This document shows positions 51,812 to 60,337 of a stretch of 64,000 bases of DNA, one piece after another. Source of the DNA: Streptomyces hygroscopicus. Lineage in GTDB: Bacteria > Actinomycetota > Actinomycetes > Streptomycetales > Streptomycetaceae. Every line of letters begins with the position of its first letter. Within the stretch, counting starts at the first letter, position 1. The stretch covers positions 9,982,001-10,046,000 of the forward strand of contig CP018627.1 of assembly GCA_002021875.1 (NCBI GenBank). Reading direction: 5' to 3'. The notes below the pieces were generated by a model. It was not told the DNA's origin. It saw only the letters and a program-made list of their open reading frames with translations, and did no database searches. The position numbers and the translations under genes are program-made.

Positions 51812-52891
51812 ATGAGTGCCCTCTTCGAGCCCTTCACCCTGCGGTCGCTGACCATCCCCAACCGCCTCTGGATGTCGCCCATGTGCCAGTACAGCGCGGA
51901 TGGGGACGAGAGCGCCGGGGTCCCGCACGACTGGCACTTCGTCCACTACGGCGCCCGCGCCACCGGTGGCACCGGGCTGATCCTGGTCGAGGCGACGGCC
52001 GTCTCCCCCGAGGGCCGCATCACCCCCGGAGACCTCGGCATCTGGAACGACACCCAGGTCGAGGCGTTCCGTAAGCTCGTCGGCTTCCTCAAGGGGCAGG
52101 GCACCGTCCCGGGCATCCAGCTCGCCCATGCCGGCCGTAAGGCGTCCACCGACGCCCCCTGGCGGGGCGGCGCGCCGCTCGGCGCCGACCAGGGGAGCTG
52201 GCAGCCGCTGGCGCCGAGCCCGATTCCGTTCGACGAGGGCCATCCGGTGCCGGACGAGCTGTCCGTGGAGCGGATCGGCGAGATCACCCGCCAGTTCGCG
52301 GACGCCGCCCGGCGCGCGCTCGCGGCCGGGTTCGAGGTGGCCGAGATTCACGGTGCCCATGGCTACCTCATCGGCGAGTTCCTCTCCCCGCACAGCAACC
52401 ACCGCACCGACGGCTACGGCGGCTCCTTCGAGAACCGCGTCCGCTTCGCCCTGGAGGTCGTCGACGCGGTCCGCGAGGTCTGGCCGGAGGACCTGCCGCT
52501 GTTCTTCCGTATCTCGGCCACCGACTGGCTGGAGGAGAACGGCTGGACCCCGGAGGACACCGTCCGGCTCGCCGCCCTGCTCAAGGACCATGGAGTGGAC
52601 CTCCTCGACGTCTCCAGCGGTGGCAACGCCGCCGGAGTGCGCATTCCGACGGGGCCGGGCTACCAGGTGCGGTTCGCCGAGCGGGTGCGCCGGGAGACCG
52701 GGCTGCCGGTGGCCGCGGTCGGGCTGATCACCGAGGCGGAGCAGGCCGAGAAGATCGTCACCAACGGTGAGGCGGACGCCGTCCTGCTGGGCCGCGAGCT
52801 GCTCCGGGACCCCTACTTCGCCCGCCGCGCGGCGGGCGAAGTAGGCGGCCAGGTGCGCAACCCGGACCAGTACCACCGCGCCGTCCGGTAA
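51812..52891 (+). CDS. NADH:flavin oxidoreductase (Old Yellow Enzyme, YqjM/NamA type)
   Basis: 359 residues, FMN-binding TIM barrel: NRLWMSPMCQYSA (Cys redox-tuning residue of the YqjM class), IQLAHAGRKAST, EIHGAHGYLIGEFLSPHSNHRTDGYGGSFENR and AVGLITEAEQAEKI. Reduces activated C=C bonds of enones, quinones or nitro compounds with NAD(P)H. ATG 51812, with GGAG eight bases upstream. An ArsR operator precedes it and the arsR gene follows, so it is probably induced by an electrophile. The 3' end contains a perfect 32-bp palindrome. Confidence 0.95.
   Translation: MSALFEPFTLRSLTIPNRLWMSPMCQYSADGDESAGVPHDWHFVHYGARATGGTGLILVEATAVSPEGRITPGDLGIWNDTQVEAFRKLVGFLKGQGTVPGIQLAHAGRKASTDAPWRGGAPLGADQGSWQPLAPSPIPFDEGHPVPDELSVERIGEITRQFADAARRALAAGFEVAEIHGAHGYLIGEFLSPHSNHRTDGYGGSFENRVRFALEVVDAVREVWPEDLPLFFRISATDWLEENGWTPEDTVRLAALLKDHGVDLLDVSSGGNAAGVRIPTGPGYQVRFAERVRRETGLPVAAVGLITEAEQAEKIVTNGEADAVLLGRELLRDPYFARRAAGEVGGQVRNPDQYHRAVR
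52813..52844. repeat. Perfect 32-bp palindrome within the OYE coding sequence
   Basis: CTACTTCGCCCGCCGC followed directly by its exact reverse complement; no loop bases. It encodes YFARRAAGEV near the C-terminus. In RNA it gives a very stable stem just before the stop. Confidence 0.9.
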
Positions 52892-52923
52892 CCCGGATCG
52901 CTCCCGTTCCCTCCTGGCCTGAA

Positions 52924-52947
52924 GTAGTACGGCGATTGTCAAACTAC
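52924..52947. promoter_or_regulatory. ArsR-type operator, copy 2 (upstream of arsR)
   Basis: GTAGTACGGCG...AAACTAC, the inverted counterpart of copy 1, 37 bp before the arsR start. Outer arms GTAGT/ACTAC are perfect. A TACACT -10-like hexamer (52945-52950) overlaps its right arm, indicating autoregulation. Confidence 0.7.
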
Positions 52948-52983
52948 ACTGGGGGTCACGGAACGAGGCGATGAGGAGCAGCC

Positions 52984-53367
52984 GTGCAGACGCAGACCAC
53001 GTCGACCGGGCCCCAGCCACAAGCGACGGGGCGCTCGCTGGAGCACCCACGGCGCGAGGCGATCCGCCTCGAGGATGTGCTGCACGCGCTCTCCGACCCC
53101 ATGCGGATGCGGGTGGTGCGGACGCTCGCCGAGGAGTCCGCCGAGCTGACCTGCTCGGTCATCGACCTGCCGGTCAGCAAGTCCACCAGCACCCACCACT
53201 TCCGGGTGCTGCGCGAATCCGGGGTGATCCACCAGATCTACCGGGGCACCGCCAAGATGAACGCGCTGCGCCGGGAGGACCTAGACGCGCTGTTCCCCGG
53301 TCTGCTCGACAGCGTCCTCGCCGCCGCGGCCCTCCAGGAGGGGCGCGGCGGCGGCGACCGGGGCTGA
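52984..53367 (+). CDS. ArsR-family winged-helix repressor
   Basis: 127 residues: EDVLHALSDPMRMRVVRTLAEESAELTCSVIDLPVSKSTSTHHFRVLRESGVIHQIYRGTAKM is the ArsR winged helix with the recognition helix KSTSTHHFRVL. Only one Cys (in the TCSV position) and no CxC metal-binding motif, so it may sense electrophiles or redox state through that thiol rather than a metal. GTG 52984 follows GAGGAG. The last 87 bp overlap the convergent permease gene. Confidence 0.92.
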   Translation: MQTQTTSTGPQPQATGRSLEHPRREAIRLEDVLHALSDPMRMRVVRTLAEESAELTCSVIDLPVSKSTSTHHFRVLRESGVIHQIYRGTAKMNALRREDLDALFPGLLDSVLAAAALQEGRGGGDRG

Positions 53368-54687
53368 AGCCCGCCCGCCCGGCAGGTGGTTGAAGAGCAG
53401 ATTGAGCGCGATCGCGGTGACGCACCCGGCGCTGATCCCGCTGTCCATCACCGTCTGGAACCAGTTCGGGAACTCCTTGTAGATCCCCGGTACGCCGATC
53501 GGCAGCAGCCCCACGGCGACCGACACCGCGACCACGGTGAGGTTGTGGTTGTCCCGGAAGTCCACCCCGGCCAGCGTGCGCAGCCCGCTCGCCGCGACCG
53601 TACCGAACATCACCAGACCCGCCCCGCCCAGCACCGGGGCCGGGATCGCCGCCACCACCGCGCCCAGCTTCGGGGCCAGCCCGAGCAGCACCAGCATGCC
53701 GCCCGCGGCCGCCACCACCCAGCGGCTGCGCACCCGGGTCATCCCCACCAGGCCGACGTTCTGCGCGAAGGCGGTGTACGGGAAGGTGTTGAAGACCCCG
53801 CCGAGCACGGTCGCGGTGCCGTCCGCGCGCAGTCCGTCCGCCAGCCGCCGCCGGTCGACCGGGCGCCCGGTCATCTCGCCCACCGCGATGAAGTCGCCGG
53901 TGGTCTCGGTCATCGTCACCAGCGCGACGACCAGCATCGACACCACGGCCGGCGTCTCGAAAGTAGGGGAGCCGAAATGGAACGGGGTGGAGACCCCGAC
54001 CCAGTCGGAATCGCCCACCCCGGAGAAGTCGGTGAAGCCCAGCGGTATCGCGGCCGCCGTCCCGGCCACGATACCCACCAGCACCGCGACCCGGCTCAGG
54101 AAGCCGGGCGCGAAGCGCTGGACGGCCAGGACCACGACCAGCACCCCGGCGGCCAGGCCCAGGTTCTTCGGCGCGCCGAAGTCCGCCGCGCCCTGGCCGC
54201 CCGCCGCCCAGTTGCCCGCGACCGGCAGCAACGACAGGCCGATGATCAGTATCACCGTGCCGGTCACCAGCGGCGGGAAGAACCGCAGCAGCCGCCCGAA
54301 GACCGGCGCCAGCAGGATCATCGCCACCCCGGCCACGATCACCGAACCGTAGATCGCGCGCAGCCCGCCGCCCTCGGTGCCGATCAGCACCATCGGGGTG
54401 ACCGCCGCGAAGGTGCAGCCCTGCATGATCGGCAGCCGGACGCCGAACCGCCACAGCCCCACGCACTGCAGGACCGTGGCGATACCGCACAGCAGCAGAT
54501 CGGCGTTGATGAGATACGCCAGATCGGCGGGGGACAGCTTCATCGCGCCGCCGACGATCAGCGGCACGGCCACCGCGCCCGCGTACATGGCCAGCACATG
54601 CTGCAGTCCGAAGGCGGCGAGCCGGCCGGGCGGCGGCACCTCGTCCACGGGATGGCGTATGGACACGGGAGGACGTACGGACGTCAT
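53281..54687 (-). CDS. NCS2-family nucleobase:cation symporter (xanthine/uracil permease)
   Basis: 468 residues with about 14 membrane helices. NCS2 signatures are clear: LAAFGLQHVLAMYAGAVAVPLIVGGA, QGCTFAAVTPMVLIG, TMTETTGDFIAVGEMTGRP (substrate-site Glu), GLADGLRADGTATVLGGVFNTFPYTAFAQNVGLVGMTRV. Imports xanthine, urate or uracil by proton symport. ATG 54687 with GAGGAG; three residues upstream there is another Met. Overlaps arsR by 87 bp tail to tail. Confidence 0.94.
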   Translation of the reverse strand: MTSVRPPVSIRHPVDEVPPPGRLAAFGLQHVLAMYAGAVAVPLIVGGAMKLSPADLAYLINADLLLCGIATVLQCVGLWRFGVRLPIMQGCTFAAVTPMVLIGTEGGGLRAIYGSVIVAGVAMILLAPVFGRLLRFFPPLVTGTVILIIGLSLLPVAGNWAAGGQGAADFGAPKNLGLAAGVLVVVLAVQRFAPGFLSRVAVLVGIVAGTAAAIPLGFTDFSGVGDSDWVGVSTPFHFGSPTFETPAVVSMLVVALVTMTETTGDFIAVGEMTGRPVDRRRLADGLRADGTATVLGGVFNTFPYTAFAQNVGLVGMTRVRSRWVVAAAGGMLVLLGLAPKLGAVVAAIPAPVLGGAGLVMFGTVAASGLRTLAGVDFRDNHNLTVVAVSVAVGLLPIGVPGIYKEFPNWFQTVMDSGISAGCVTAIALNLLFNHLPGGRASAPVAAAAPLLEGRGGEDAVEQTGEQRV

Positions 54688-54852
54688 GGCGGCTCCTCGC
54701 ACGGCGACGGGATGGGCGACGGATCAGAGTGACGCAACCGTAGAAGTCTTCAACAATCTGTTGATTTCAGGGGTGTTGCCGTCGTGTGTCAACCCCTCCG
54801 GCAGCGCGGACCCGGGGACCGCCGGCGGAGCCCGCCCGGCGCCCGGCCCGGT

Positions 54853-56196
54853 TCACTCCTGCTCGCGCGCCGCGCCCAGCAGCCCCGTCCAGTCCGGAAT
54901 CTTCACCTTCGTACGCCCCAGCGCCGCCCCGAGTGCCTCCTCGGCCGCCTCGATCCGCAGCCAGCCGGTCCACTCCACCGGCTCCACCCCCGCCTCGCGC
55001 AGCGCCCGCAGCGGATCCGCCACTACCGGGCGGGCGGCGAGCGCCTCCGCGTCGGCCAGCAGCGAGGCCACGGTCTCCTTCGCGCACGGCCGGTTGGTGC
55101 CGATCACCCCGGTCGGCCCGCGCTTGATCCACCCCGCCACGTACTCCCCGGACGAGGGCTCGCCGCCGCGCAGCACCCGCCCCGCCGCGTTGGGGACCGT
55201 GCCGCGCTCCTCGTCGAACGGCAGCCCCGGCAGCGGCACACCCCGATAGCCCACCGACCGCAGCACCAGCGGCGCCTCGATGTCCTCGAAAACCCCGGTG
55301 CCCGCGACCCCGCCGCGCCCGTCCGGCGCGGTCCGCTCGAAGCGCACCGCGCGCACCGCGCCCTCGCCCAGCAGCGCCACCGGCCGCAGGAAGAACCGCA
55401 GATGGATTCGGCGCGGCCGGCCCACGGGCGCACGCCGCGCCCAGTCGCGCAGCACCTCGACATTGCGCCGGTTGACCGCCGGCAGCCCCGACGGGTCCTC
55501 GTACCCCGGGTCCAGCGCCAGCTCCTCGGGGCGCACCAGCACCTCGGCGCCGGTCAGCGAGCCCAGCTCACGCAGCTCCTTGGTGGTGAACTTCGCCTGC
55601 GACGGCCCCCGCCTGCCGACCATATGGATGTCCGAGACCCGGCTGTCGGACAGTGCCCCGAGGGCGGCGTGCGGCACATCGGTGGGCCGCAGCTCCTCCG
55701 CCCCGCGGGCCAGGATGCGCGCCACGTCCACCGCGACATTGCCCACCCCGACGACGACGGCGGAGTCCGCCCCGAGCGCGAAGGCGTCGCCGGTCGCGTC
55801 GGGATGGGCGCTGTACCAGGAGACGAAGTCGGTCGCGGAGAAGCTGCCCGCCAGCTCCTCGCCCGGAACGCCGAGCCGCCGGTCGGTCGCCGCCCCCACG
55901 CAGTAGACCACCGCGTGGTAGAGCTCCAGCAGCCGCTCGGGCACCAGCGGGGGCGGGCCCACATGCACATGGCCGAGAAAGCTGACCCGGGGATGTTCCA
56001 GGACCGCGCGCAGGGTGTGCTGCAGCGACTTGATCTTCTCATGGTCGGGCGCGACACCGTAGCGCACCAGCCCGTATGGACAGGGCAGCCGGTCCAGCAC
56101 ATGCACCGACACCTCGGGGACAGCCTGCTGCTGGACGAGCGCTTGGGCGGCGTACACCCCACTCGGCCCGGATCCGACGACCGCGACGCGAAGCAC
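54853..56196 (-). CDS. fprA: Ferredoxin-NADP(+) reductase, FprA type
   Basis: 447 residues, adrenodoxin-reductase-like: FAD motif VAVVGSGPSGVYAAQALV, CPYGLVRYGVAPDHEKIKSLQ, NADP motif VVVGVGNVAVDVARILA, and C-terminal YVAGWIKRGPTGVIGTNRPCAKETV. Transfers electrons between NADPH and ferredoxins, for example to P450s. GTG 56196 preceded by AAGGGG; the upstream frame to 56307 has no similarity. Stand-alone; no ferredoxin or P450 adjacent. Confidence 0.94.
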   Translation of the reverse strand: MLRVAVVGSGPSGVYAAQALVQQQAVPEVSVHVLDRLPCPYGLVRYGVAPDHEKIKSLQHTLRAVLEHPRVSFLGHVHVGPPPLVPERLLELYHAVVYCVGAATDRRLGVPGEELAGSFSATDFVSWYSAHPDATGDAFALGADSAVVVGVGNVAVDVARILARGAEELRPTDVPHAALGALSDSRVSDIHMVGRRGPSQAKFTTKELRELGSLTGAEVLVRPEELALDPGYEDPSGLPAVNRRNVEVLRDWARRAPVGRPRRIHLRFFLRPVALLGEGAVRAVRFERTAPDGRGGVAGTGVFEDIEAPLVLRSVGYRGVPLPGLPFDEERGTVPNAAGRVLRGGEPSSGEYVAGWIKRGPTGVIGTNRPCAKETVASLLADAEALAARPVVADPLRALREAGVEPVEWTGWLRIEAAEEALGAALGRTKVKIPDWTGLLGAAREQE

Positions 56197-56435
56197 GAAG
56201 GAGCCCCTTCCGCAGGATGTCTCCAGCATCCCACCCGGCGGGGCGCCGTGTCCGGCACTACGCGCCGGGGGACCGGCCCGGATGACGCCTCCCGGCCACC
56301 GGTCCACGGGCCCGCGACCGCGCCGCGAGCCCGGCTCGACGAGGATCGGTTCAACGGACCCGGTACGGCCCCGTACGTCCCGGTGGGCGCCCCTCTACGA
56401 GATCCGCCTACGAATATCCGCCTACCGCTGTCCGT

Positions 56436-57122
56436 CTACGACATCCGCAGCATCCGCCGGATCTCGCTGCTCTGCTGCGCGATCACATCGCCCGCCATCT
56501 CCTCCACCTGGATGTTGTTCCCCTGGGCCAGCACATCCGTGGCCATGGAGACCGCGCCCCGGTGATGGGCGATCATCAGCTTGAGGAAGAGCGTGTCGAA
56601 GTCGGCGCCCTCGGCGCCGCGCAGCCGCTTGAGCTCGGCCGCGGTGGCCATTCCCGGCATCTTCGCGTCATGGCCCTCATGGCCCTCATGGGCGCTGTCG
56701 TCGCCCTTCGGCGCGCCGCCGTTGGTCTTCTGCCAGCCGCGCATCGCCTCGATCTCCGGCTTCTGCCCGGCCGCGATGCGCTCCGCGAGCCGCTTGACCT
56801 TCGCCGACTTGGCCCGGTCGGTGGCGAGGTCGGTCATCACCAGGGCCTGCGCATGGTGCTCGATCATCATGCGGACGTAGGAGCGGTCGGCCGTGTTGGG
56901 GGAGTCGTCGTCCCCCGCCTTCGCCGCCTCCTCGGCCGACAGCTTCTTCGCCGCCTCGCCGGGCTTGCCCGGCGCGATCACCGCGGGCTTCCCGTCCTTG
57001 CCCTTTCCGGCGTCGGCCCCGCCGCCGCTCTCCGCGTCACAGCCGGTCAGGACGAGTGCCAGGGCCGCCGCCACGGCGGCCGCGAGGGATGCGGTGGGGA
57101 GCGTCGTACGGCGGTTCAACAC
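56436..57122 (-). CDS. DUF305 lipoprotein
   Basis: 228 residues. Lipobox LVLTGC (Cys28), acidic linker, then DUF305 with two helical ferritin-like halves holding MMIEHHAQALVMTDLA and MIAHHRGAVSMATDVLAQG; a His-rich loop (HEGHEGHDAKMPGM) lies between them. Paired His suggests copper or other metal binding at the cell surface, in line with DUF305 proteins from metal-tolerance loci. GTG 57122 with AGGAGG. Divergent from the LVIVD gene; the pair is common in Streptomyces. Confidence 0.9.
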   Translation of the reverse strand: MLNRRTTLPTASLAAAVAAALALVLTGCDAESGGGADAGKGKDGKPAVIAPGKPGEAAKKLSAEEAAKAGDDDSPNTADRSYVRMMIEHHAQALVMTDLATDRAKSAKVKRLAERIAAGQKPEIEAMRGWQKTNGGAPKGDDSAHEGHEGHDAKMPGMATAAELKRLRGAEGADFDTLFLKLMIAHHRGAVSMATDVLAQGNNIQVEEMAGDVIAQQSSEIRRMLRMS

Positions 57123-57314
57123 CGTGGCCTCCTGGGGCGCTTGGGATCCGCAGACCGTCTTAGCACGTCAGCGGCGCGACCGTGCCGGGCGCGTTGGGAA
57201 ATTCTCTTTACGAACATGTTGCTACCTGTTGTGGTGTACATGGATAGAGCGATACTTCCTCCGGTCCGTCAACCGTTCAACTCCGAACGGGGACGGCGAA
57301 AAAGGGAGGACGCA

Positions 57315-58796
57315 GTGAAGCCGTGGGAAAGACCTCCGCAGCGGCGCAGATATCTCGGCGCGGCCGCGGCCGCCTTCGGTCTGGTGGCCACCTTGCTGGC
57401 CGCGGGCCCGGCGGCAGCGACGCCCGACCCCGGTGACGCCCCGCACAAGGAGCGGGTGACGAAGGGGCAGCAGTCGGAAGCCAGGGCCGCCATCGAGAAC
57501 GGCGACATCCCCGGCGTGGACCAGGTGGTCCACAGCGACAATGTCAGCCACCTCACCAACATCCCCAAGCAGGACCTCAAGGGCATCAACACCGACCTGG
57601 CCTTCCAGGGCAAGTACGCCTTCGCGGGCAACTACGACGGCTTTGTCATCTACGACATCAGCCGGCCGAAGAGCCCGAAGATGGTGAGCCAGGTGCTCTG
57701 CCCGGGCTCGCAGAACGATGTTTCGGTCTCGGGAGACCTGCTCTTCCTCTCCACCGACTCCTCGCGCAGCGACAACTCCTGCACCAGCACCACCCAGCCC
57801 GCGACCGAGAAGTCCTCCTGGGAGGGCATGAAGGTCTTCGACATCAGCGACAAGCGGAACCCTCAGTACGTCGCCGCCGTCGAGACCTCCTGCGGTTCGC
57901 ACACCCACACCCTGGTGCCCGAGCGCAAGGACGTGTACGTCTACGTCTCCTCGTACGCGCCCAGCGCCACCTTCCCGGACTGCCAGCCCCCGCATGACGG
58001 CATCTCCGTCATCAAGGTGCCCCGTAAGGCGCCCGAAAAGGCCGCGGTCATCGACTTCCCCGTGCTCTTCCCGGACGGCGGAAACCCCGGCGGGTCCACC
58101 AACCCCGGCGTCTCGCAGACCACCGGCTGCCATGACCTCACCACGTTCCCCAAGCTGAAGCTGGCGGCGGGCGCGTGCATGGGCGACGGCGTACTGCTCG
58201 ACATCGCCGACCCCGCGAAGCCGAGGGTCATCGACCGGGTCGAGGACAACGTCAACTTCGCCTTCTGGCACTCGGCGACCTTCAACGAGCGCGGCACCAA
58301 GGTCGTGTTCACCGATGAGCTGGGCGGCGGCGTCGCCGCGACCTGCAACACCGAGGTGGGCCAGGACCGCGGCGCCGACGGCATCTACGACATCGTCGGC
58401 AAGGGCGACAAGCGCAAGCTGGTCTTCCGGAGCTACTACAAGATCCCGCGCCACCAGGCCGACACCGAGAACTGCGTCGCCCACAACGGCTCGCTGATCC
58501 CGGCCAAGGGCCGCGACATCATGGTCCAGGCGTGGTACCAGGGCGGCGTCTCCGTCTGGGACTTCACCAACTCCGACAAGCCCGAGGAGATCGGCTACTT
58601 CGAGCGCGGGCCGCTCTCCAGCGACACGCTCGTCACCGGCGGCTCCTGGTCCGCGTACTACTACAACGGCTACATCTACTCCAATGACATCGAGAAGGGC
58701 TTCGATGTCCTGAAGGTCCACGACCGGCGCACCGACAGCGCCGCGTCGGTCCGGCTGCGCGAGCTGAACACGCAGACGCAGCCCGACTACCGCTGA
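57315..58796 (+). CDS. Secreted LVIVD-repeat protein
   Basis: 493 residues. Signal peptide with an Arg triplet (QRRRYLGAAAAAFGLVATLL), possibly Tat, cleaved near AAATPDP. The body is a propeller-like array of repeats such as NTDLAFQGKYAFAGNYDGFVIYDISRPKSPKMV, GMKVFDISDKRNPQYVAAVET and DGVLLDIADPAKPRVIDRV, with six or more Cys. Function unknown; consistently next to DUF305 genes, so a shared envelope role is likely. GTG 57315 after GGGAGGA. Confidence 0.9.
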   Translation: MKPWERPPQRRRYLGAAAAAFGLVATLLAAGPAAATPDPGDAPHKERVTKGQQSEARAAIENGDIPGVDQVVHSDNVSHLTNIPKQDLKGINTDLAFQGKYAFAGNYDGFVIYDISRPKSPKMVSQVLCPGSQNDVSVSGDLLFLSTDSSRSDNSCTSTTQPATEKSSWEGMKVFDISDKRNPQYVAAVETSCGSHTHTLVPERKDVYVYVSSYAPSATFPDCQPPHDGISVIKVPRKAPEKAAVIDFPVLFPDGGNPGGSTNPGVSQTTGCHDLTTFPKLKLAAGACMGDGVLLDIADPAKPRVIDRVEDNVNFAFWHSATFNERGTKVVFTDELGGGVAATCNTEVGQDRGADGIYDIVGKGDKRKLVFRSYYKIPRHQADTENCVAHNGSLIPAKGRDIMVQAWYQGGVSVWDFTNSDKPEEIGYFERGPLSSDTLVTGGSWSAYYYNGYIYSNDIEKGFDVLKVHDRRTDSAASVRLRELNTQTQPDYR

Positions 58797-58808
58797 GAGC
58801 CCGTCCGT

Positions 58809-59450
58809 TCACTCCGGCGTGCTCATCCGGCTCCCGTCGGGCGGTTCCTCGCCCGGCGGGAGCCCGAGCTCCCAGTCCAGTCCGTAGCGGTGGAACAGCT
58901 CCGCCCGCAGCCGCTCGGGCGGCATCGGCGCGCCCGGCAGCAGCACCGCGACCACCGCGCCCATCAGCAGGGCGCGCAGCAGCCGGTAGTCGGTCTCGGG
59001 GTCCTCGGAGCCGTACCGCGTGACGGTGTCCCGCAGCAGACCGGCCAGCCGCTGCTGCTCGGGGCACTGGATGAAGCCCTCGGCCGTGAGGATCCCCGCC
59101 ATATGCGTCCGCATCAGCCGGGGCCGGTCCCGGGCCAGCCCCAGGATCGCGTCGATCGCCCGCGCCATCAGCTCCCGCCCGGTCTCCTCGCCCTCCGGGC
59201 GCGGCTCCCGCTCGAGCCCCCGGGCCAACTCCATGTGCATCAGCCGGTGGACGGCCGTCTGCAGTAGCTGCCGCTTGCCCGGGAAGTAGTACGAGACCAG
59301 GCCGCGGGCCGCCCCGGCCCGGTCGGCGATATGGGCGAGGGTGGTCGCCTCGTAGCCGTGCTCGTCGATCAGCTCGACCGTCGCCTCCAGCAGACGGGCC
59401 TGGGATCGGCGGCGCAACTCCTCATTGACCGACGGGCTTCGGGGGACCAT
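58809..59450 (-). CDS. TetR/AcrR-family transcriptional regulator
   Basis: 213 residues: HTH in LLEATVELIDEHGYEATTLAHIADRAGAARGLVSYYFPGKRQLLQTAV, then a TetR_C-type ligand domain. ATG 59450 preceded by GCAGGAG. A good palindrome sits 16-34 bp upstream of the start, so autoregulation is likely; no divergent partner gene exists, and its other targets are unknown. Confidence 0.92.
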   Translation of the reverse strand: MVPRSPSVNEELRRRSQARLLEATVELIDEHGYEATTLAHIADRAGAARGLVSYYFPGKRQLLQTAVHRLMHMELARGLEREPRPEGEETGRELMARAIDAILGLARDRPRLMRTHMAGILTAEGFIQCPEQQRLAGLLRDTVTRYGSEDPETDYRLLRALLMGAVVAVLLPGAPMPPERLRAELFHRYGLDWELGLPPGEEPPDGSRMSTPE

Positions 59451-59465
59451 GCTGTAACTCCTGCG

Positions 59466-59484
59466 TTGGCTGGCTGTCAGCCAA
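59466..59484. promoter_or_regulatory. TetR operator palindrome
   Basis: TTGGCTG, five bases, CAGCCAA: a perfect 7-bp-arm dyad directly upstream of the tetR start, beside an AATATACT -10-like stretch. Confidence 0.6.
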
Positions 59485-59623
59485 TATACTCAGGCGACGT
59501 TCGGTTGTCCGCCGATCCTTCGAGGGCCGCCGTATGTCTCCGCCGGTTCGGGCGGCATGGGGGGATCGCCCGAACCGGTGGGTTCGCCCCGTGAGATCCC
59601 TTTCGGGCTTCGTTCCGCGGGGC

Positions 59624-60337
59624 CTAGGGGGCCGTGGCGGCGTCCGGCGGCAGGCCGAGAACCGCGCGCAGGGCGTCCGGACGCCGGTCCACCGGGAGAT
59701 GGTCCACCAGGTGGACCCGGCAGCCCAGGGCCGCCGCTCCCGCGTCCGCCCGGCGGTCGTCGCCCACCATCACCGCGTCGCCCGGGGCCACGCCCAGCGC
59801 GTCGCACGCGGCCTGGAACAGCCTCGGGTCCGGCTTCTGCACCCCGTGCTCGTACGAGAGCGCATAGGCGTCCACCAGCGGGTCCAGGCCGTGGGCGCGG
59901 AAGACCGGGCGCAGATCCCAGCCGATGTTGCTGACCACCGCGATCCGCACCCCGCGCCGGCGCAGCTCGCCCAGCACCTCGCGGGCGTCGGGGTAGGGCC
60001 GCCAGGCGGCGGGCTCCATATGGCGGTCATAGAGGGCGTCGTAGAGCTCGGGGCGGGGCAGCGGCACCTCGCGGGCCATACCGGTGAAGGCGGCCCGGTG
60101 CGGCTCGGCGCCGCGGTCCCGTACGGCCCACACCTCCTCCAGGTGCGGCGGCACCGCGAGCGGCGGGGCGCCGCCGGGCAGCGCACCGGCCTCCTCCAGG
60201 TTCCGCGCGTACCGTAGGACATCCTCGTCCGGGACCGCGGTCCCGCTCCGCTCCAGCACGGTGCGGAGCCAGGACTCGGCGGACTCGATTCGGAACAGCG
60301 TCCCGGAGAAGTCGAACAACGCGCCCTTGACGGTCAC
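59624..60337 (-). CDS. HAD-family hydrolase
   Basis: 237 residues. Motif I is FDFSGTLF: the nucleophile Asp is present but the second position usually Asp (DxDGT) is Ser, as in some HAD phosphatases and dehalogenase-like members. Motif II VVSNIGWD, motif III Lys in VQKPDPRLF, motif IV VMVGDDRRADAGAAALG. Small helical cap domain; substrate unknown. GTG 60337 with GGGAG. Confidence 0.88.
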   Translation of the reverse strand: MTVKGALFDFSGTLFRIESAESWLRTVLERSGTAVPDEDVLRYARNLEEAGALPGGAPPLAVPPHLEEVWAVRDRGAEPHRAAFTGMAREVPLPRPELYDALYDRHMEPAAWRPYPDAREVLGELRRRGVRIAVVSNIGWDLRPVFRAHGLDPLVDAYALSYEHGVQKPDPRLFQAACDALGVAPGDAVMVGDDRRADAGAAALGCRVHLVDHLPVDRRPDALRAVLGLPPDAATAP

